From Nitrospira sp. (GTDB lineage: Bacteria; Nitrospirota; Nitrospiria; Nitrospirales; Nitrospiraceae): a stretch of DNA of 64,000 bases. Where the stretch lies: positions 868,001-932,000 of the forward strand of contig JACOEK010000001.1 in NCBI GenBank assembly GCA_024998595.1, read 5' to 3'. Under the pieces are notes generated by a model. It did not search any database. It worked only from the letters and a program-made list of their open reading frames with translations, and was not told the DNA's origin. Of this stretch, positions 38,150 through 46,854 are shown piece by piece; position 1 is the stretch's first letter; each line of letters opens with the position of its first letter. The position numbers and the translations under genes were made by a program.

Positions 38150-39391
38150 TCAGTGATAGGCTCGTTGGAATTCTTCCGGAATCGTGCCTAATACCGAACG
38201 GACTCCACGAGCAGGAGCCTGCTCATCCTGGTTGCCCAGGTCAATGACGAGCGGGACGATATACCGTTCTCCAGAAGGATCGTGCGTGATCGTGACGATG
38301 GGTTGGTGGAGTTTTTTTGAATTGATGACCGATACGATCGCCCGCTCTCCGGTCGTCAGCAGGACGTAACTGTACACCGGGTAGATACCCATGACTTTCA
38401 CGAACAGTGAGATCAGCCGGCTCTCATACCGGCCCTCCTGTCCTTCCTGATAAAGCCGCTGGAGCGATTGATGCGGAGTCAGCGGCGAGGCCCCGCCGAA
38501 GCCCGTCAACAATTCATCATAACGATCCGTCACCATCACGATCCGGGTCATGTCCGAGGTGTACGCGCCGCCCGTTTCCGGGGGAAAGCCGCTGCCGTTC
38601 AGGTAGGCATGATGTTCCGCCACAATTTGTTCCACTGCTTTGGTAAACCCGCCCCGGCGCTCCAAGAGAATGGCGCCTGCGCGCGCGTGGGCTTCATAGG
38701 TCCGGCGGTTTTGTTCCGAGAGCGTAGTCGAAGTGTCGTGCACGCGCTGGAGAATTGCCGGCGGCACGTTCAGGAGGCCGATGTCATGAAGGAGCGCGCC
38801 CGTGGCCAACTCGTGGATAGCCAGCAAATTGTACTCGGCTGCATGGGCGAGGATCATCGAAAAGCTGCAGGTGGCGAGCGCGTGCTGACTCAGGGGCGCG
38901 TTGGCCTCGCGGCCTTGGCTGAACACCATGAACAACGCATGGGTATTGAGCGCCTGAGCCACGGCGCTAATGGCGTGGACGGTGTGGCTGGCCTCTTCCG
39001 GATCGACGATACCGGTCTTGGCGATGCGGGAGAAGGCCGTATGAACGGATTCTTCGAGTTTGGCGCGCGCGGACCTGGCAGTCAGCAATTCTTGCGTCAT
39101 GGCGGCAAGGGAGCGGATCTCCGGTGCCTTCCCTGCCTGCGAAGGTGCAGCCTGTTGCGGCGTGAGAGGGACCGGGTGTTGGGAGGGGAGTGCTGGGTCC
39201 TGGAGGTCGAGGCCTCGGGCGGGATCGATGCTCAAGTGCGTGACTCCTGCGCGGCGCAGTTTCTCGATTTGCTCGTCGGTTCGAATCAAAAACGAGTGAC
39301 GCATGAAGGGCGATCGAAACCAGGCCACGTCGAGTTTGGCGACATGCATGCCGATTCGAAGCTTGTCAATTGTAATGGGTCGGTATGCCAT
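38150..39391 (-). CDS. DUF3391 plus HD-GYP-like protein (variant active site)
   Basis: 413 residues from the ATG at 39389-39391. The N terminus is DUF3391 (KLRIGMHVAKLDVAWF through FMRHSFLI), commonly joined to HD-GYP domains. The HD-GYP part shows the metal-binding HD pair (GALLHDIG), a later His (YEAHARAG), HH (EHHAYLNGSGFP) and Asp (MVTDRYDE). The canonical HDxGK is HDIGL and HHExxDGSGYP is HHAYLNGSGFP, so Lys, Asp and Tyr are changed. It may still degrade cyclic di-GMP or only bind it. It lies behind rusA and mraZ on the same strand. Confidence 0.85.
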   Translation of the reverse strand: MAYRPITIDKLRIGMHVAKLDVAWFRSPFMRHSFLIRTDEQIEKLRRAGVTHLSIDPARGLDLQDPALPSQHPVPLTPQQAAPSQAGKAPEIRSLAAMTQELLTARSARAKLEESVHTAFSRIAKTGIVDPEEASHTVHAISAVAQALNTHALFMVFSQGREANAPLSQHALATCSFSMILAHAAEYNLLAIHELATGALLHDIGLLNVPPAILQRVHDTSTTLSEQNRRTYEAHARAGAILLERRGGFTKAVEQIVAEHHAYLNGSGFPPETGGAYTSDMTRIVMVTDRYDELLTGFGGASPLTPHQSLQRLYQEGQEGRYESRLISLFVKVMGIYPVYSYVLLTTGERAIVSVINSKKLHQPIVTITHDPSGERYIVPLVIDLGNQDEQAPARGVRSVLGTIPEEFQRAYH

Positions 39392-39444
39392 AACGTGTGC
39401 TGGTCGCCGGCAGGCGACATTCAAGCGGGGATCATCCAGCCATC

Positions 39445-40014
39445 CTATCGGCTTCGCCCATAGTCGGATGGCGAACTGGGGGACACCGCGACCTGTGCCT
39501 TGAGTGAGGCAGGAAAAAGCGGATCAGGCTCCGACGAGGACGCCACCGACAACTGGATTTCCATGCGAGGATTGTCGCGATCCTGGTGCTTATAGAGATG
39601 TGTTTCGACTACCCGATTGTCGTTCAGTCCCAGCCCCTCGCATAATGCGTCCTGTGCGATCTTGAGTCCGCCGTCCGTATCCCGTCGCAGCGCGGAGGCG
39701 AAGAAAAAATGGATCGAGAGAGAAAGGCGCGCCTGCTGCAAGGTCTGTCTTAGAGTAGCACGATGAGGCGATTGGGCAAGCGCAACCAGAATTTGTTGCC
39801 CCACGAAGTGCTTATACGTACGGCCTTTGGCGGAGAGCAGCCGGCGCCCGTTGACGGTGGCGTACTGGTGATTCACGCTGGGCGGAACGGGCAAGGTGAG
39901 CGTGATGGAGTCGATGGTGATGCGCAGACCGGTGCCTGTCGGAAGCGGGGAAGGCAGCGTTCTGCGGTTTGGGGTCGACTGCGTCGGGATGAGAAGTTCT
40001 CGTTCCGTAGGCAT
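39445..40014 (-). CDS. rusA: RusA-family Holliday junction resolvase
   Basis: 189 residues from the ATG at 40012-40014. The RusA core is seen in PPSVNHQYATVNGRR and in the catalytic region RRDTDGGLKIAQDALCEGLGLND, with the Asp, Asp, Lys and the final Asp all present as in E. coli RusA; one Asn of the usual DxDN phrase is Gly. RusA resolves Holliday junctions and is normally carried by prophages. No phage genes are nearby, so it is either a domesticated copy or a native resolvase. It is 87 bases downstream of mraZ and 53 bases upstream of the HD-GYP-like gene, suggesting one transcript. Confidence 0.85.
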   Translation of the reverse strand: MPTERELLIPTQSTPNRRTLPSPLPTGTGLRITIDSITLTLPVPPSVNHQYATVNGRRLLSAKGRTYKHFVGQQILVALAQSPHRATLRQTLQQARLSLSIHFFFASALRRDTDGGLKIAQDALCEGLGLNDNRVVETHLYKHQDRDNPRMEIQLSVASSSEPDPLFPASLKAQVAVSPSSPSDYGRSR

Positions 40015-40100
40015 GGCCTGCTGTGGCAGGGACCTAAAGGACGTCGATCGGATGGTAATGGGGGATTGTCGAGGACGGGACACGCGGCGCAAGGGCCTGC

Positions 40101-40541
40101 CTATAGAAGATTTTGAATCTTAGCCATGTCCTGCTCGGCCCGGTCTTCGTTTTTAGTGAGGTACCGTCGCCATTCAGACGGGCCCCAGATCTCCAGCCGA
40201 TGATACATGCCCACGAGAACGAGTTCCTGATCCTCATCCATCGGGACGAGTTTGCGGAGGCGGCTTGGAATCAGCACCCGGCCGGCCTTGTCAATGTCGG
40301 AGGAGCCGGCTTGAGCCATCACATGGTGCATGAACAGGCGGGTTTGATCCTCATCCAGCGTCGCTCTGGTGCGCTCCAGGACCTGTTCCCATTCCTTGGC
40401 GGAATACATCCAGAGCGTCTGCTCGGTGTTCTTCAGGAACATGACCTGATTGCCCTCAGCTTGGAATCGTTCCCGAAGCGGAGAGGGGATCAGGAAGCGT
40501 CCCTTTTCATCAACTTTACAGAGATGTTCACCGGCAAACAT
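40101..40541 (-). CDS. mraZ: MraZ transcription regulator
   Basis: 146 residues from the ATG at 40539-40541 (MFAGEHLCKVDEKGRF), the usual MraZ N terminus, with GGAAGG upstream. A GTG at 40562 lies at the predicted transcription start and is rejected. Two SpoVT/AbrB-like swapped-hairpin repeats each carry the D-GR motif (VDEKGRFLIP and IDKAGRVLIP). MraZ normally opens the division/cell wall cluster (mraW, ftsL and so on); here it stands apart, ahead of rusA. Family members bind TGGG repeats, often at their own promoter; I saw none clearly placed here. Confidence 0.95.
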   Translation of the reverse strand: MFAGEHLCKVDEKGRFLIPSPLRERFQAEGNQVMFLKNTEQTLWMYSAKEWEQVLERTRATLDEDQTRLFMHHVMAQAGSSDIDKAGRVLIPSRLRKLVPMDEDQELVLVGMYHRLEIWGPSEWRRYLTKNEDRAEQDMAKIQNLL

Positions 40542-40567
40542 GAGCGGTTTCCTTCCCTTCACTGCCG

Positions 40568-40596
40568 ATGGTAGGAGACATGGACAATCCTGTCAA
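40568..40596 (-). promoter_or_regulatory. Sigma-70 promoter of mraZ
   Basis: On the minus strand TTGACA (40596-40591), a 17-base spacer and TACCAT (40573-40568). The start point is about 40560, some 20 bases before the mraZ ATG. Confidence 0.7.
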
Positions 40597-40618
40597 GAGA
40601 ATATTCTGACAGCGTGCG

Positions 40619-40963
40619 TCAATCAAAGTCGGTGCTGTCCATACCTGGCGGGGACGATTGACCGTCTTCCATCGCGGCATCGAGGTCGTCACCCATGTCT
40701 TCACCCATTTCCTGGCCCATTTTCTTCATGAACCGGGCCATGCTCTGGGGATCGTTTTCATCCAGTCCTCCCAGATTGCTTGGATCGGACAAGGCTTCGA
40801 GTCGCGCTTCCTCCGACTTGGGTGAGGAGAATCGAGACAGGAGCCGCTCCATGTCGGTACTGTGGCAATGGGCGCAGGTCTGCTGGGGAACAGCGTGCGC
40901 GCTGAGAACCAATCGGGTGGTGCGTGTTCCGCATGATCGGCAACGATACTCGTAGATCGGCAT
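40619..40963 (-). CDS. FmdB-family zinc-ribbon protein
   Basis: 114 residues. The N-terminal 40 residues are the FmdB-type zinc ribbon: MPIYEYRCRSCG and CAHCHS, giving a C-x2-C pair of pairs. The rest is an acidic, Met-rich tail. Members of this small family are proposed regulatory proteins of unknown target. It begins 3 bases after the comF-like gene stop and so is probably co-transcribed with it. Confidence 0.9.
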   Translation of the reverse strand: MPIYEYRCRSCGTRTTRLVLSAHAVPQQTCAHCHSTDMERLLSRFSSPKSEEARLEALSDPSNLGGLDENDPQSMARFMKKMGQEMGEDMGDDLDAAMEDGQSSPPGMDSTDFD

Positions 40964-40966
40964 AGA

Positions 40967-41764
40967 TTAGGCTCGCTGGATGTGCTCTTGGTTGATGGTT
41001 GATGCAGGCAGCCATGTATCCGGTACCATCCCCGCATCTACCGAACGCGCCAGGGCAAGGACGGCGACCTGGTTGGCTCCGGCCTTGCGCAGGACTCTGG
41101 CGCATTCGCTCGCCGTGGTCCCGGTGGTGAACACGTCGTCGATGAGGAGAATGCGCGCTCCGGCGACCTCCTGCGGTGCGCGTACGGCGAACGCCTTTCG
41201 GAGGTTTTCCAGACGCGCGGCGCGAGGCAGTGAGATCTGCGGGTCGGTATCGACGGTACGAATCAAGTTTCGATAGGATATCGGTAGCCCAAGAGCCGGA
41301 CCGATGCGGTCAGCGAGGAGGAGTGACTGATTGAACTCTCGCTGCCGGAGTCGGTTGGGATGAAGAGGAATCGGCATGAGGACATCGAGATCCAGTCGTT
41401 CGGGGAGCGCCTTCGTGAGTAACGCGCCCAATGCGTCAGCCAGCGCCACCTTTCCTCGATATTTAAAGAGGGCAATGGCATCCTGGAGCGGCGAACAGTA
41501 GGCATAGGGGGCCCACACCTGAGAGTAGTGCGGTTCGCGAGTGCGGCAGTCATGGCACTCATGGGTCGGACTATAGGTAGTGGCCGAGGGTGAAGCGAAC
41601 GGGCGATGACACCGTGGGCAGGAGGGGCCGCGCAACGGTCGTATCAACTCCCAGCACTGGCGGCAGAAAAACGGCACTGTATCACCGGTGAGGGGCTGTG
41701 CACAGGTGGTGCAGTCCATCGGAAGCAGCAGCCGCGAAGCCTGCCTGAGAATATCCATGATCAT
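40967..41764 (-). CDS. ComF-family phosphoribosyltransferase-like protein
   Basis: 265 residues; the start is probably ATG 41764 or 41758, as the frame to 41845 lacks a ribosome site. An N-terminal double zinc finger (CTTCAQPL, CRQCW, CPRCHRPF, CHDCR) is followed by a phosphoribosyltransferase domain with the PRPP loop ILLIDDVFTTGTT and an N-terminal PIPLHPNRLRQREFNQS phrase. ComF proteins take part in DNA uptake in competent bacteria, but related proteins occur widely in non-competent species. No other competence gene is in the window. Confidence 0.9.
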   Translation of the reverse strand: MIMDILRQASRLLLPMDCTTCAQPLTGDTVPFFCRQCWELIRPLRGPSCPRCHRPFASPSATTYSPTHECHDCRTREPHYSQVWAPYAYCSPLQDAIALFKYRGKVALADALGALLTKALPERLDLDVLMPIPLHPNRLRQREFNQSLLLADRIGPALGLPISYRNLIRTVDTDPQISLPRAARLENLRKAFAVRAPQEVAGARILLIDDVFTTGTTASECARVLRKAGANQVAVLALARSVDAGMVPDTWLPASTINQEHIQRA

Positions 41765-41978
41765 TAGCGGGTACTCGTCGTCTACGTTCGAGATCAAGCC
41801 TGCTACCCTGCCGGGATTGTGAAAGGAAGCCTCCAGACCTGTCAAGGTTGTGGCCTATAAAGGGGGTGTGATATAGGTCCCCTTCGCCTGAATCAGGACG
41901 ATTCCACCGGCTCACTCCAGCTCGGCCGGCCTGCAATGACTCAAGATCTCGAGATACTCACGGTCATGGTATACCGGT

Positions 41979-42677
41979 ATGCGTGATTCTGCCAAAGCGC
42001 TCGTGAACGTCCAGAATTTGTCGAAAGAATATCGCCGTGGCGGAACGGTCCTATGCGCTGTACAGGACGTCACTCTTGAAGTAAAGGCTGGAGAATTCTG
42101 CGCGTTTGTGGGGCCAAGCGGCTGCGGGAAAAGCACGTTGCTCAATTTGATCGGAGGCCTGGATCAGCCCACCTCGGGGACGATCATGATCGAGGGCCGG
42201 CCTGTGACCGATGCCAGCGCCACCGAATGGACCCGTCTCCGGCGCGAGTTGATTGGAATTGTGTTTCAGGCCTTTCATTTGATTCCCGGTCTCACGGTTG
42301 CGGAGAATGTAGCCTTGCCGATGTTGCTCAAGGGCGAACAGGGGCGGACCGTCGCGGATCGCATCGATGAGGTCTTGCAGGCGGTGGGGATGGAGGCGCG
42401 CCGTTCACATCGACCTAGTGAGTTGTCCGGTGGAGAGCAGCAGCGGGTGGCAATCGCCCGAGCGATCGTGCATCGGCCCCGCCTGATCTTGGCGGACGAG
42501 CCGACGGGAAATCTAGATTCCAAGCAGGGCGCTGATATCGTCAGCCTCTTCCGCTCATTGCCACAACGGTACGGCCATTCTGTGTTATTGGTAACGCACA
42601 GCGAGAGTGCGGCGGAAGCAGCGGACTATGTCTGGCATATGCGTGATGGCCGCTTGGTCAACCGTGTTACGCATTGA
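41979..42677 (+). CDS. LolD-type ABC transporter ATPase
   Basis: 232 residues. Walker A GPSGCGKST, signature LSGGEQQRVAIARAI, Walker B LILADEPTG and the switch LVTHSES. The group is that of LolD/YbbA/MacB ATPases. The natural partner is the large FtsX-type permease at 44200-46854, which matches the YbbA/YbbP pairing, but pyrD and a LuxR-type gene now stand between. It is the start of a plus-strand run; pyrD begins about 120 bases after its stop. Confidence 0.9.
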   Translation: MRDSAKALVNVQNLSKEYRRGGTVLCAVQDVTLEVKAGEFCAFVGPSGCGKSTLLNLIGGLDQPTSGTIMIEGRPVTDASATEWTRLRRELIGIVFQAFHLIPGLTVAENVALPMLLKGEQGRTVADRIDEVLQAVGMEARRSHRPSELSGGEQQRVAIARAIVHRPRLILADEPTGNLDSKQGADIVSLFRSLPQRYGHSVLLVTHSESAAEAADYVWHMRDGRLVNRVTH

Positions 42678-42796
42678 TTGGGAAAAGCGAGGGGAATTCA
42701 GCGCTCGTCCGCCTAGCCCTGTTTTATGAGGGGCGCGTGCGCGTTCGGAATACGACCGTCGGAGTATGTCAGCCTCCTGCCGGAGAAAGGATCGGG

Positions 42797-43723
42797 ATGA
42801 ATCTCAGCACGACCATTGCGGGCGTAAAGTTTCCGAGCTGTTTCATGAACGCGTCCGGGGCGCTCTGTATGACGCGGGAAGAGTTGCTGGCCTTGGGACG
42901 TTCGCGGGCTGGCGCCATCGTGACCAAATCGATGACGGTAGAGCCGCGTAGCGGAAACCCTGAACCCCGATATTATGGATTTCCCGGCGGGTCGATTAAC
43001 TCCATGGGCCTTCCGAATCTCGGCTATCTGGCCTATGCGGAACTCATTCCCGAACTCAAGCAGTTCGGCAAGCCCGTCATCGCCAGTATCGCCGGCTTGT
43101 GCGAAGACGATTTTCTCACCATGGCGCGTGTGATCAATCAGGCGAACCCTGATCTCATCGAGGTGAACCTGTCCTGTCCGAACATCCCAGGCAAGCCGCA
43201 AATTGCCTATGACCCGGTCGATTCGGAACGGCTGCTGAAACGAGTGCGGCCGCTCATTAAGGTTCCCATGGGCGTCAAGCTGCCGCCATATTTTGACCCG
43301 GCTCACCATGCGGTCATGGCCGAGGTAATTGGCCGTTGCGGAGTGGACTACTTGAATTTGATCAATTCCGTCGGGAACGGCCTGGTGATTGATCCGAAGC
43401 GCGAAACCCCGGTCATTAAACCAAAGGGAGGGTTCGGCGGCTTGGGAGGTTCGTTGATCAAGCCCGTCGCTCTGGCCAATGTGCGGGCATTTTGGAAGCT
43501 GCTCGCCGGGCGCATTCCGATCATCGGGACCGGCGGAGTCGTGCAGGGAATCGATGCGTTTGAACATGTCCTCTGCGGGGCGTCAGCTGTTCAGGTGGGC
43601 ACGGTATTGGTCGAAGAAGGCGTCGGGGTGTTCGAACGAATGGAGCGTGAATTGGAGGCCGAGCTCTCGTCCCGCGGGGGACGACTGGTCGAGGACTATC
43701 GGGGCCGGTTGAAGGAGTTGTGA
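42797..43723 (+). CDS. pyrD: Dihydroorotate dehydrogenase, class 1A type
   Basis: 308 residues from the ATG at 42797, which follows GGAGAAAGG; a longer frame to 42674 is not supported. The FMN-binding TIM barrel carries Cys127 in the phrase NLSCPNIPGKPQIAYD, diagnostic of class 1A, the soluble homodimeric enzymes that use fumarate as electron acceptor in Lactococcus; class 2 enzymes have Ser there. GGVVQGIDA and VQVGTVLV complete the phosphate and FMN sites. It makes orotate for pyrimidines. Lack of a nearby pyrK supports class 1A over 1B. Confidence 0.9.
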   Translation: MNLSTTIAGVKFPSCFMNASGALCMTREELLALGRSRAGAIVTKSMTVEPRSGNPEPRYYGFPGGSINSMGLPNLGYLAYAELIPELKQFGKPVIASIAGLCEDDFLTMARVINQANPDLIEVNLSCPNIPGKPQIAYDPVDSERLLKRVRPLIKVPMGVKLPPYFDPAHHAVMAEVIGRCGVDYLNLINSVGNGLVIDPKRETPVIKPKGGFGGLGGSLIKPVALANVRAFWKLLAGRIPIIGTGGVVQGIDAFEHVLCGASAVQVGTVLVEEGVGVFERMERELEAELSSRGGRLVEDYRGRLKEL

Positions 43724-43765
43724 GGTGTGGCGCGGGATCTCCGCGCCACCAGCTGGTCAGTCTGC

Positions 43766-44101
43766 CTATCTGAAAGCAAAGTTCTTGGGAAGGAAACCCT
43801 GCTGCAGCGCCTGGCGAAGCAGTTGCGCCACGTTGCGGACCTTCAATCGCCGCATCAGGTTAAATCGATGCACCTCAACCGTGCGAACGCTGATATCCAG
43901 ACGGCGGGCGATATCGCGGTTGGTGTTCCCTTGCGACACTAGTTTGAGAATTTCTTTTTGTCGGGGAGTCAGACCGTCGGAGCGTTTGGCGCGCGCCGGC
44001 ACTGCCTTGGACAACTTCACGGGCTTTCGTTTCTTCGCTGCGGGAGCAGCTTTGGTGGCCTTCGAGGATTTTTTGGGTTGAGGTCGTTTGCGTAGTGCCA
44101 T
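43766..44101 (-). CDS. Receiver-less LuxR-type HTH regulator
   Basis: 111 residues from the ATG at 44099-44101; 44119 is possible but the basic tail begins at MALRKRPQPKK. The first 50 residues are Lys/Ala-rich (like a histone tail); the rest is a LuxR-type HTH (LTPRQKEILKLVSQG, then RTVEVHRFNLMRRLKVRN). It belongs with the two module regulators at 15033 and 17134 but has no 81-residue partner gene beside it. It is oriented away from the permease gene. The basic tail would favour DNA binding. Confidence 0.85.
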   Translation of the reverse strand: MALRKRPQPKKSSKATKAAPAAKKRKPVKLSKAVPARAKRSDGLTPRQKEILKLVSQGNTNRDIARRLDISVRTVEVHRFNLMRRLKVRNVAQLLRQALQQGFLPKNFAFR

Positions 44102-44199
44102 AAAGATTATGTACCCCAAATTCTACTGAACGTAATCTTAGCATACCTGGGTAAATCTGTAAAAACAATTACTGGACTGTCGGACGAGCGAGCGTACGG

Positions 44200-46854
44200 A
44201 TGTCGTTGATTCACTCCGCTTTATTCAAGGTCTGTGCGCACTTGGGGTGGACACATTTGTCCACTCATCCGGGTCGGACAGCGTTGACGATGTTCGGCGT
44301 CGGCCTTGGAGTCGCGGCCACCATCGCCGTGCAAACGGCCAACGTGGAGGTCCTGCGTTCATTTGAGGAGTCTGTCTTGACGGTTGCCGGCCCGGTGACG
44401 CTCGAAGTGTCGGGCGGAGAAACCGGTTTGGATGAGCGGCTGATCACCACGGTGCGGGCGGTTCCCGGCATCGTGTCGGCCAGGCCGGTACTGGATGTTG
44501 GCGTGCGAGTCGCGGAGGGTATGACCCCTGGGCAGTCATTTTCCATCCTTGGTCTGGACCTGTTGGAGGAGTTGAGCGCCGAGGGGGGGCGTGTCCTTCC
44601 TCCATCTGATGCGGGGGCGCGGAGAGGTACGCCAGTCGCGCTGGACGACCTCCTGGCGAATAATGGCCTGCTGGTGGGGGAGGCTCTTGCCTCGGAGCTG
44701 GGCCTCGCGCCGAGGGCTCACTTGGCGCTCCAGAGTGGTGATCAGCACGTATCTGTTTCTATTATCGGCATAATGGGCCATCGTCCGGGTGCGCCTTCTC
44801 CATGGGACCGCATGGCGGTGATGGATATTGCGGCGGTTCAGCGGACCTTCGGACTGATCGGTCGTCTCGATCGTATCGACATTGTCACCTCGTCGGCTTC
44901 CTCTGTCGAGCAGGTCAGGGAAGCGATTGGGCGGGTGTTGCCTCCGGCAATCACCGTGCGTCGTCCGATCCAGCGAAGCCAGCAAGTCGAGTCGATGGTC
45001 GGTGCCTTTCAACTCAATCTTTCGGTATTGAGTATGGTGGGCCTCCTCGTCGGGATCTTCCTGATCTACAACACCGTATCCTTTACGGTAGCGCAGCGAC
45101 GGCGGGAAGTGGGGATTTTGCGCGCGATCGGCATGTCGGAGCCGATGGTCGTCGGTCTGTTTCTGGCGGAAGCCGGGGTGTTCGGTGTGGTGGGCGGGCT
45201 GCTAGGGGGTCTGCTTGGTCTGTTGCTGGGGGATGTGCTGGTCGCTCTGGTCGGTCGAACGATTCATGATCTCTATACCCCGCTGTCTCATGCAACAGGA
45301 CCCGTCGGTTTTCCTCCCGGATCTGGCCGGCTGTTGATCGAGGCGGTATTGATCGGGAGTGGGGTTTCTGTTGTGGGCGCTCTCGGTCCGAGTGTCGATG
45401 CCGGACGCACTGTGGTGGTCGCTGCGCTGGCACCTGGTGAATACGATGTCGCTCAGGGCGTCCGCGCGGCTTCGTTGGGCCTGGCGGGAGGAGCGCTGTT
45501 ACTCACTGCCCTGGGATGCGCATTTGCCGGCCCGGTCGGTGGCGTGCCGGTCTTCGGGTACTTGGCGACCTTTTGTCTTCTCGCAGGATTGTCCTGCCTT
45601 GTTCCCAGTCTGATGCAACGCCTGTGTCGCACGCGGGAGTTAACCGTCCTGTCCCAGGCACCCACATTGGGAGGCGCTATCCGGCATATCGCCCGTGAAC
45701 AGACCAGCAGAGGGATGGGGAGAAATGCGGTGACGGTGTCTGCCTTTCTCGTGGGCGTCGCAATTATGGTTGGAGTGCTAGTGATGATTCGGAGCTTTCG
45801 CGACACGGTTGAAATTTGGATCGACCAGACCGTCATGGCCGATTTTATTGTCGCCCCAGCCGGGTGGCCACACGGATTGCGCAGCGGGACGTCAAGTCCG
45901 GTGCTTCCCGGCACCTTGCGAGCCCAGTTGGCACGTTCACCCCTCGTGTCGGCGGTGGACACGTATCGTGACGTGCGGATCGATCTGCAGGGCCGGACGG
46001 TGGCGCTAGTGTCGAGAGATCTCGCGCTTCATGCGGCTCGAAGCCGATATCTCTTCGTTGACGGAGAGTCTGCGGCAATCCTGGCTCGTGCCGCGGCCGG
46101 GGAAGGCGCGATTCTTTCGGAGGTGGTCGCGAATCATTTGGAGGTCGGCAAAGGGAGCCGCTTGTCCATTGTGACCCCGAAGGGCGAGCAGTCCTTGGAA
46201 GTATTGGGAGTCTTTTATGATTATGCGACCGACGGGGGCAAGATCGTCATTGACCGTTCCTTATATCAGCAATGGTGGAAGGATGAGGGGGTGACCGTCT
46301 TCCCTGTCTATATCGAATCCGGCGCTGATATGGGAAAGGCCAGAACGGCTATTCTAGAGACGCTTGCTGAGGCCTCGGGCGGAAATCTCATGCCGACCCT
46401 GTTGAGCAATGCAGAGTTGCGCCAAGAGATTCTTCGAATTTTTGACCGGACGTTTACCTTGACCTATGTGCTGGAGGCCATCGCTGTAATCATCGCAACG
46501 TTGGGGATCATCAACACGTTGGTCACGTCGGTGGTCGAGCGGCGCCGCGAATTGGCTACCTTGCAGGCGTTGGGCAGCAGCCGGGGGCAGGTGACGGCAT
46601 TAATTCTCTGGGAAGCCGGATATCTGGGATTGCTGGGAACAGCGATGGGATTAGTCGGGGGGTGCGCCCTCGCGCTCATTTTGATCCGGGTGATCAACCG
46701 GCAGTCATTCGGTTGGACGATCCAGATCTCCTGGCCATTCGGCCTGATGGCGGAGGTTGCCTCCTTGGCGATGGTGGCATCGCTCCTCGCCGGGTTCTGG
46801 CCGGCCCGCTGGGCCGCCAGGCAACCCTTGGTCGAGGGGCTACGTTATGAATGA
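44200..46854 (+). CDS. FtsX-family ABC permease with two FtsX units (YbbP-like)
   Basis: 884 residues. Helix 1 near residues 25-45, a periplasmic domain, then three helices with the phrase LLVGIFLIYNTVSFTVAQRRREVGILRAIG; a second anchor (FLVGVAIMVGVLVMI), another periplasmic domain and a last set of helices with GIINTLVTSVVERRRELATLQALG ending in VEGLRYE. This double FtsX plan is that of YbbP and related lipoprotein or lipid-handling permeases. The matching ATPase is probably 41979-42677. Its last 10 bases overlap the end of bioB on the other strand. Confidence 0.9.
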   Translation: MSLIHSALFKVCAHLGWTHLSTHPGRTALTMFGVGLGVAATIAVQTANVEVLRSFEESVLTVAGPVTLEVSGGETGLDERLITTVRAVPGIVSARPVLDVGVRVAEGMTPGQSFSILGLDLLEELSAEGGRVLPPSDAGARRGTPVALDDLLANNGLLVGEALASELGLAPRAHLALQSGDQHVSVSIIGIMGHRPGAPSPWDRMAVMDIAAVQRTFGLIGRLDRIDIVTSSASSVEQVREAIGRVLPPAITVRRPIQRSQQVESMVGAFQLNLSVLSMVGLLVGIFLIYNTVSFTVAQRRREVGILRAIGMSEPMVVGLFLAEAGVFGVVGGLLGGLLGLLLGDVLVALVGRTIHDLYTPLSHATGPVGFPPGSGRLLIEAVLIGSGVSVVGALGPSVDAGRTVVVAALAPGEYDVAQGVRAASLGLAGGALLLTALGCAFAGPVGGVPVFGYLATFCLLAGLSCLVPSLMQRLCRTRELTVLSQAPTLGGAIRHIAREQTSRGMGRNAVTVSAFLVGVAIMVGVLVMIRSFRDTVEIWIDQTVMADFIVAPAGWPHGLRSGTSSPVLPGTLRAQLARSPLVSAVDTYRDVRIDLQGRTVALVSRDLALHAARSRYLFVDGESAAILARAAAGEGAILSEVVANHLEVGKGSRLSIVTPKGEQSLEVLGVFYDYATDGGKIVIDRSLYQQWWKDEGVTVFPVYIESGADMGKARTAILETLAEASGGNLMPTLLSNAELRQEILRIFDRTFTLTYVLEAIAVIIATLGIINTLVTSVVERRRELATLQALGSSRGQVTALILWEAGYLGLLGTAMGLVGGCALALILIRVINRQSFGWTIQISWPFGLMAEVASLAMVASLLAGFWPARWAARQPLVEGLRYE

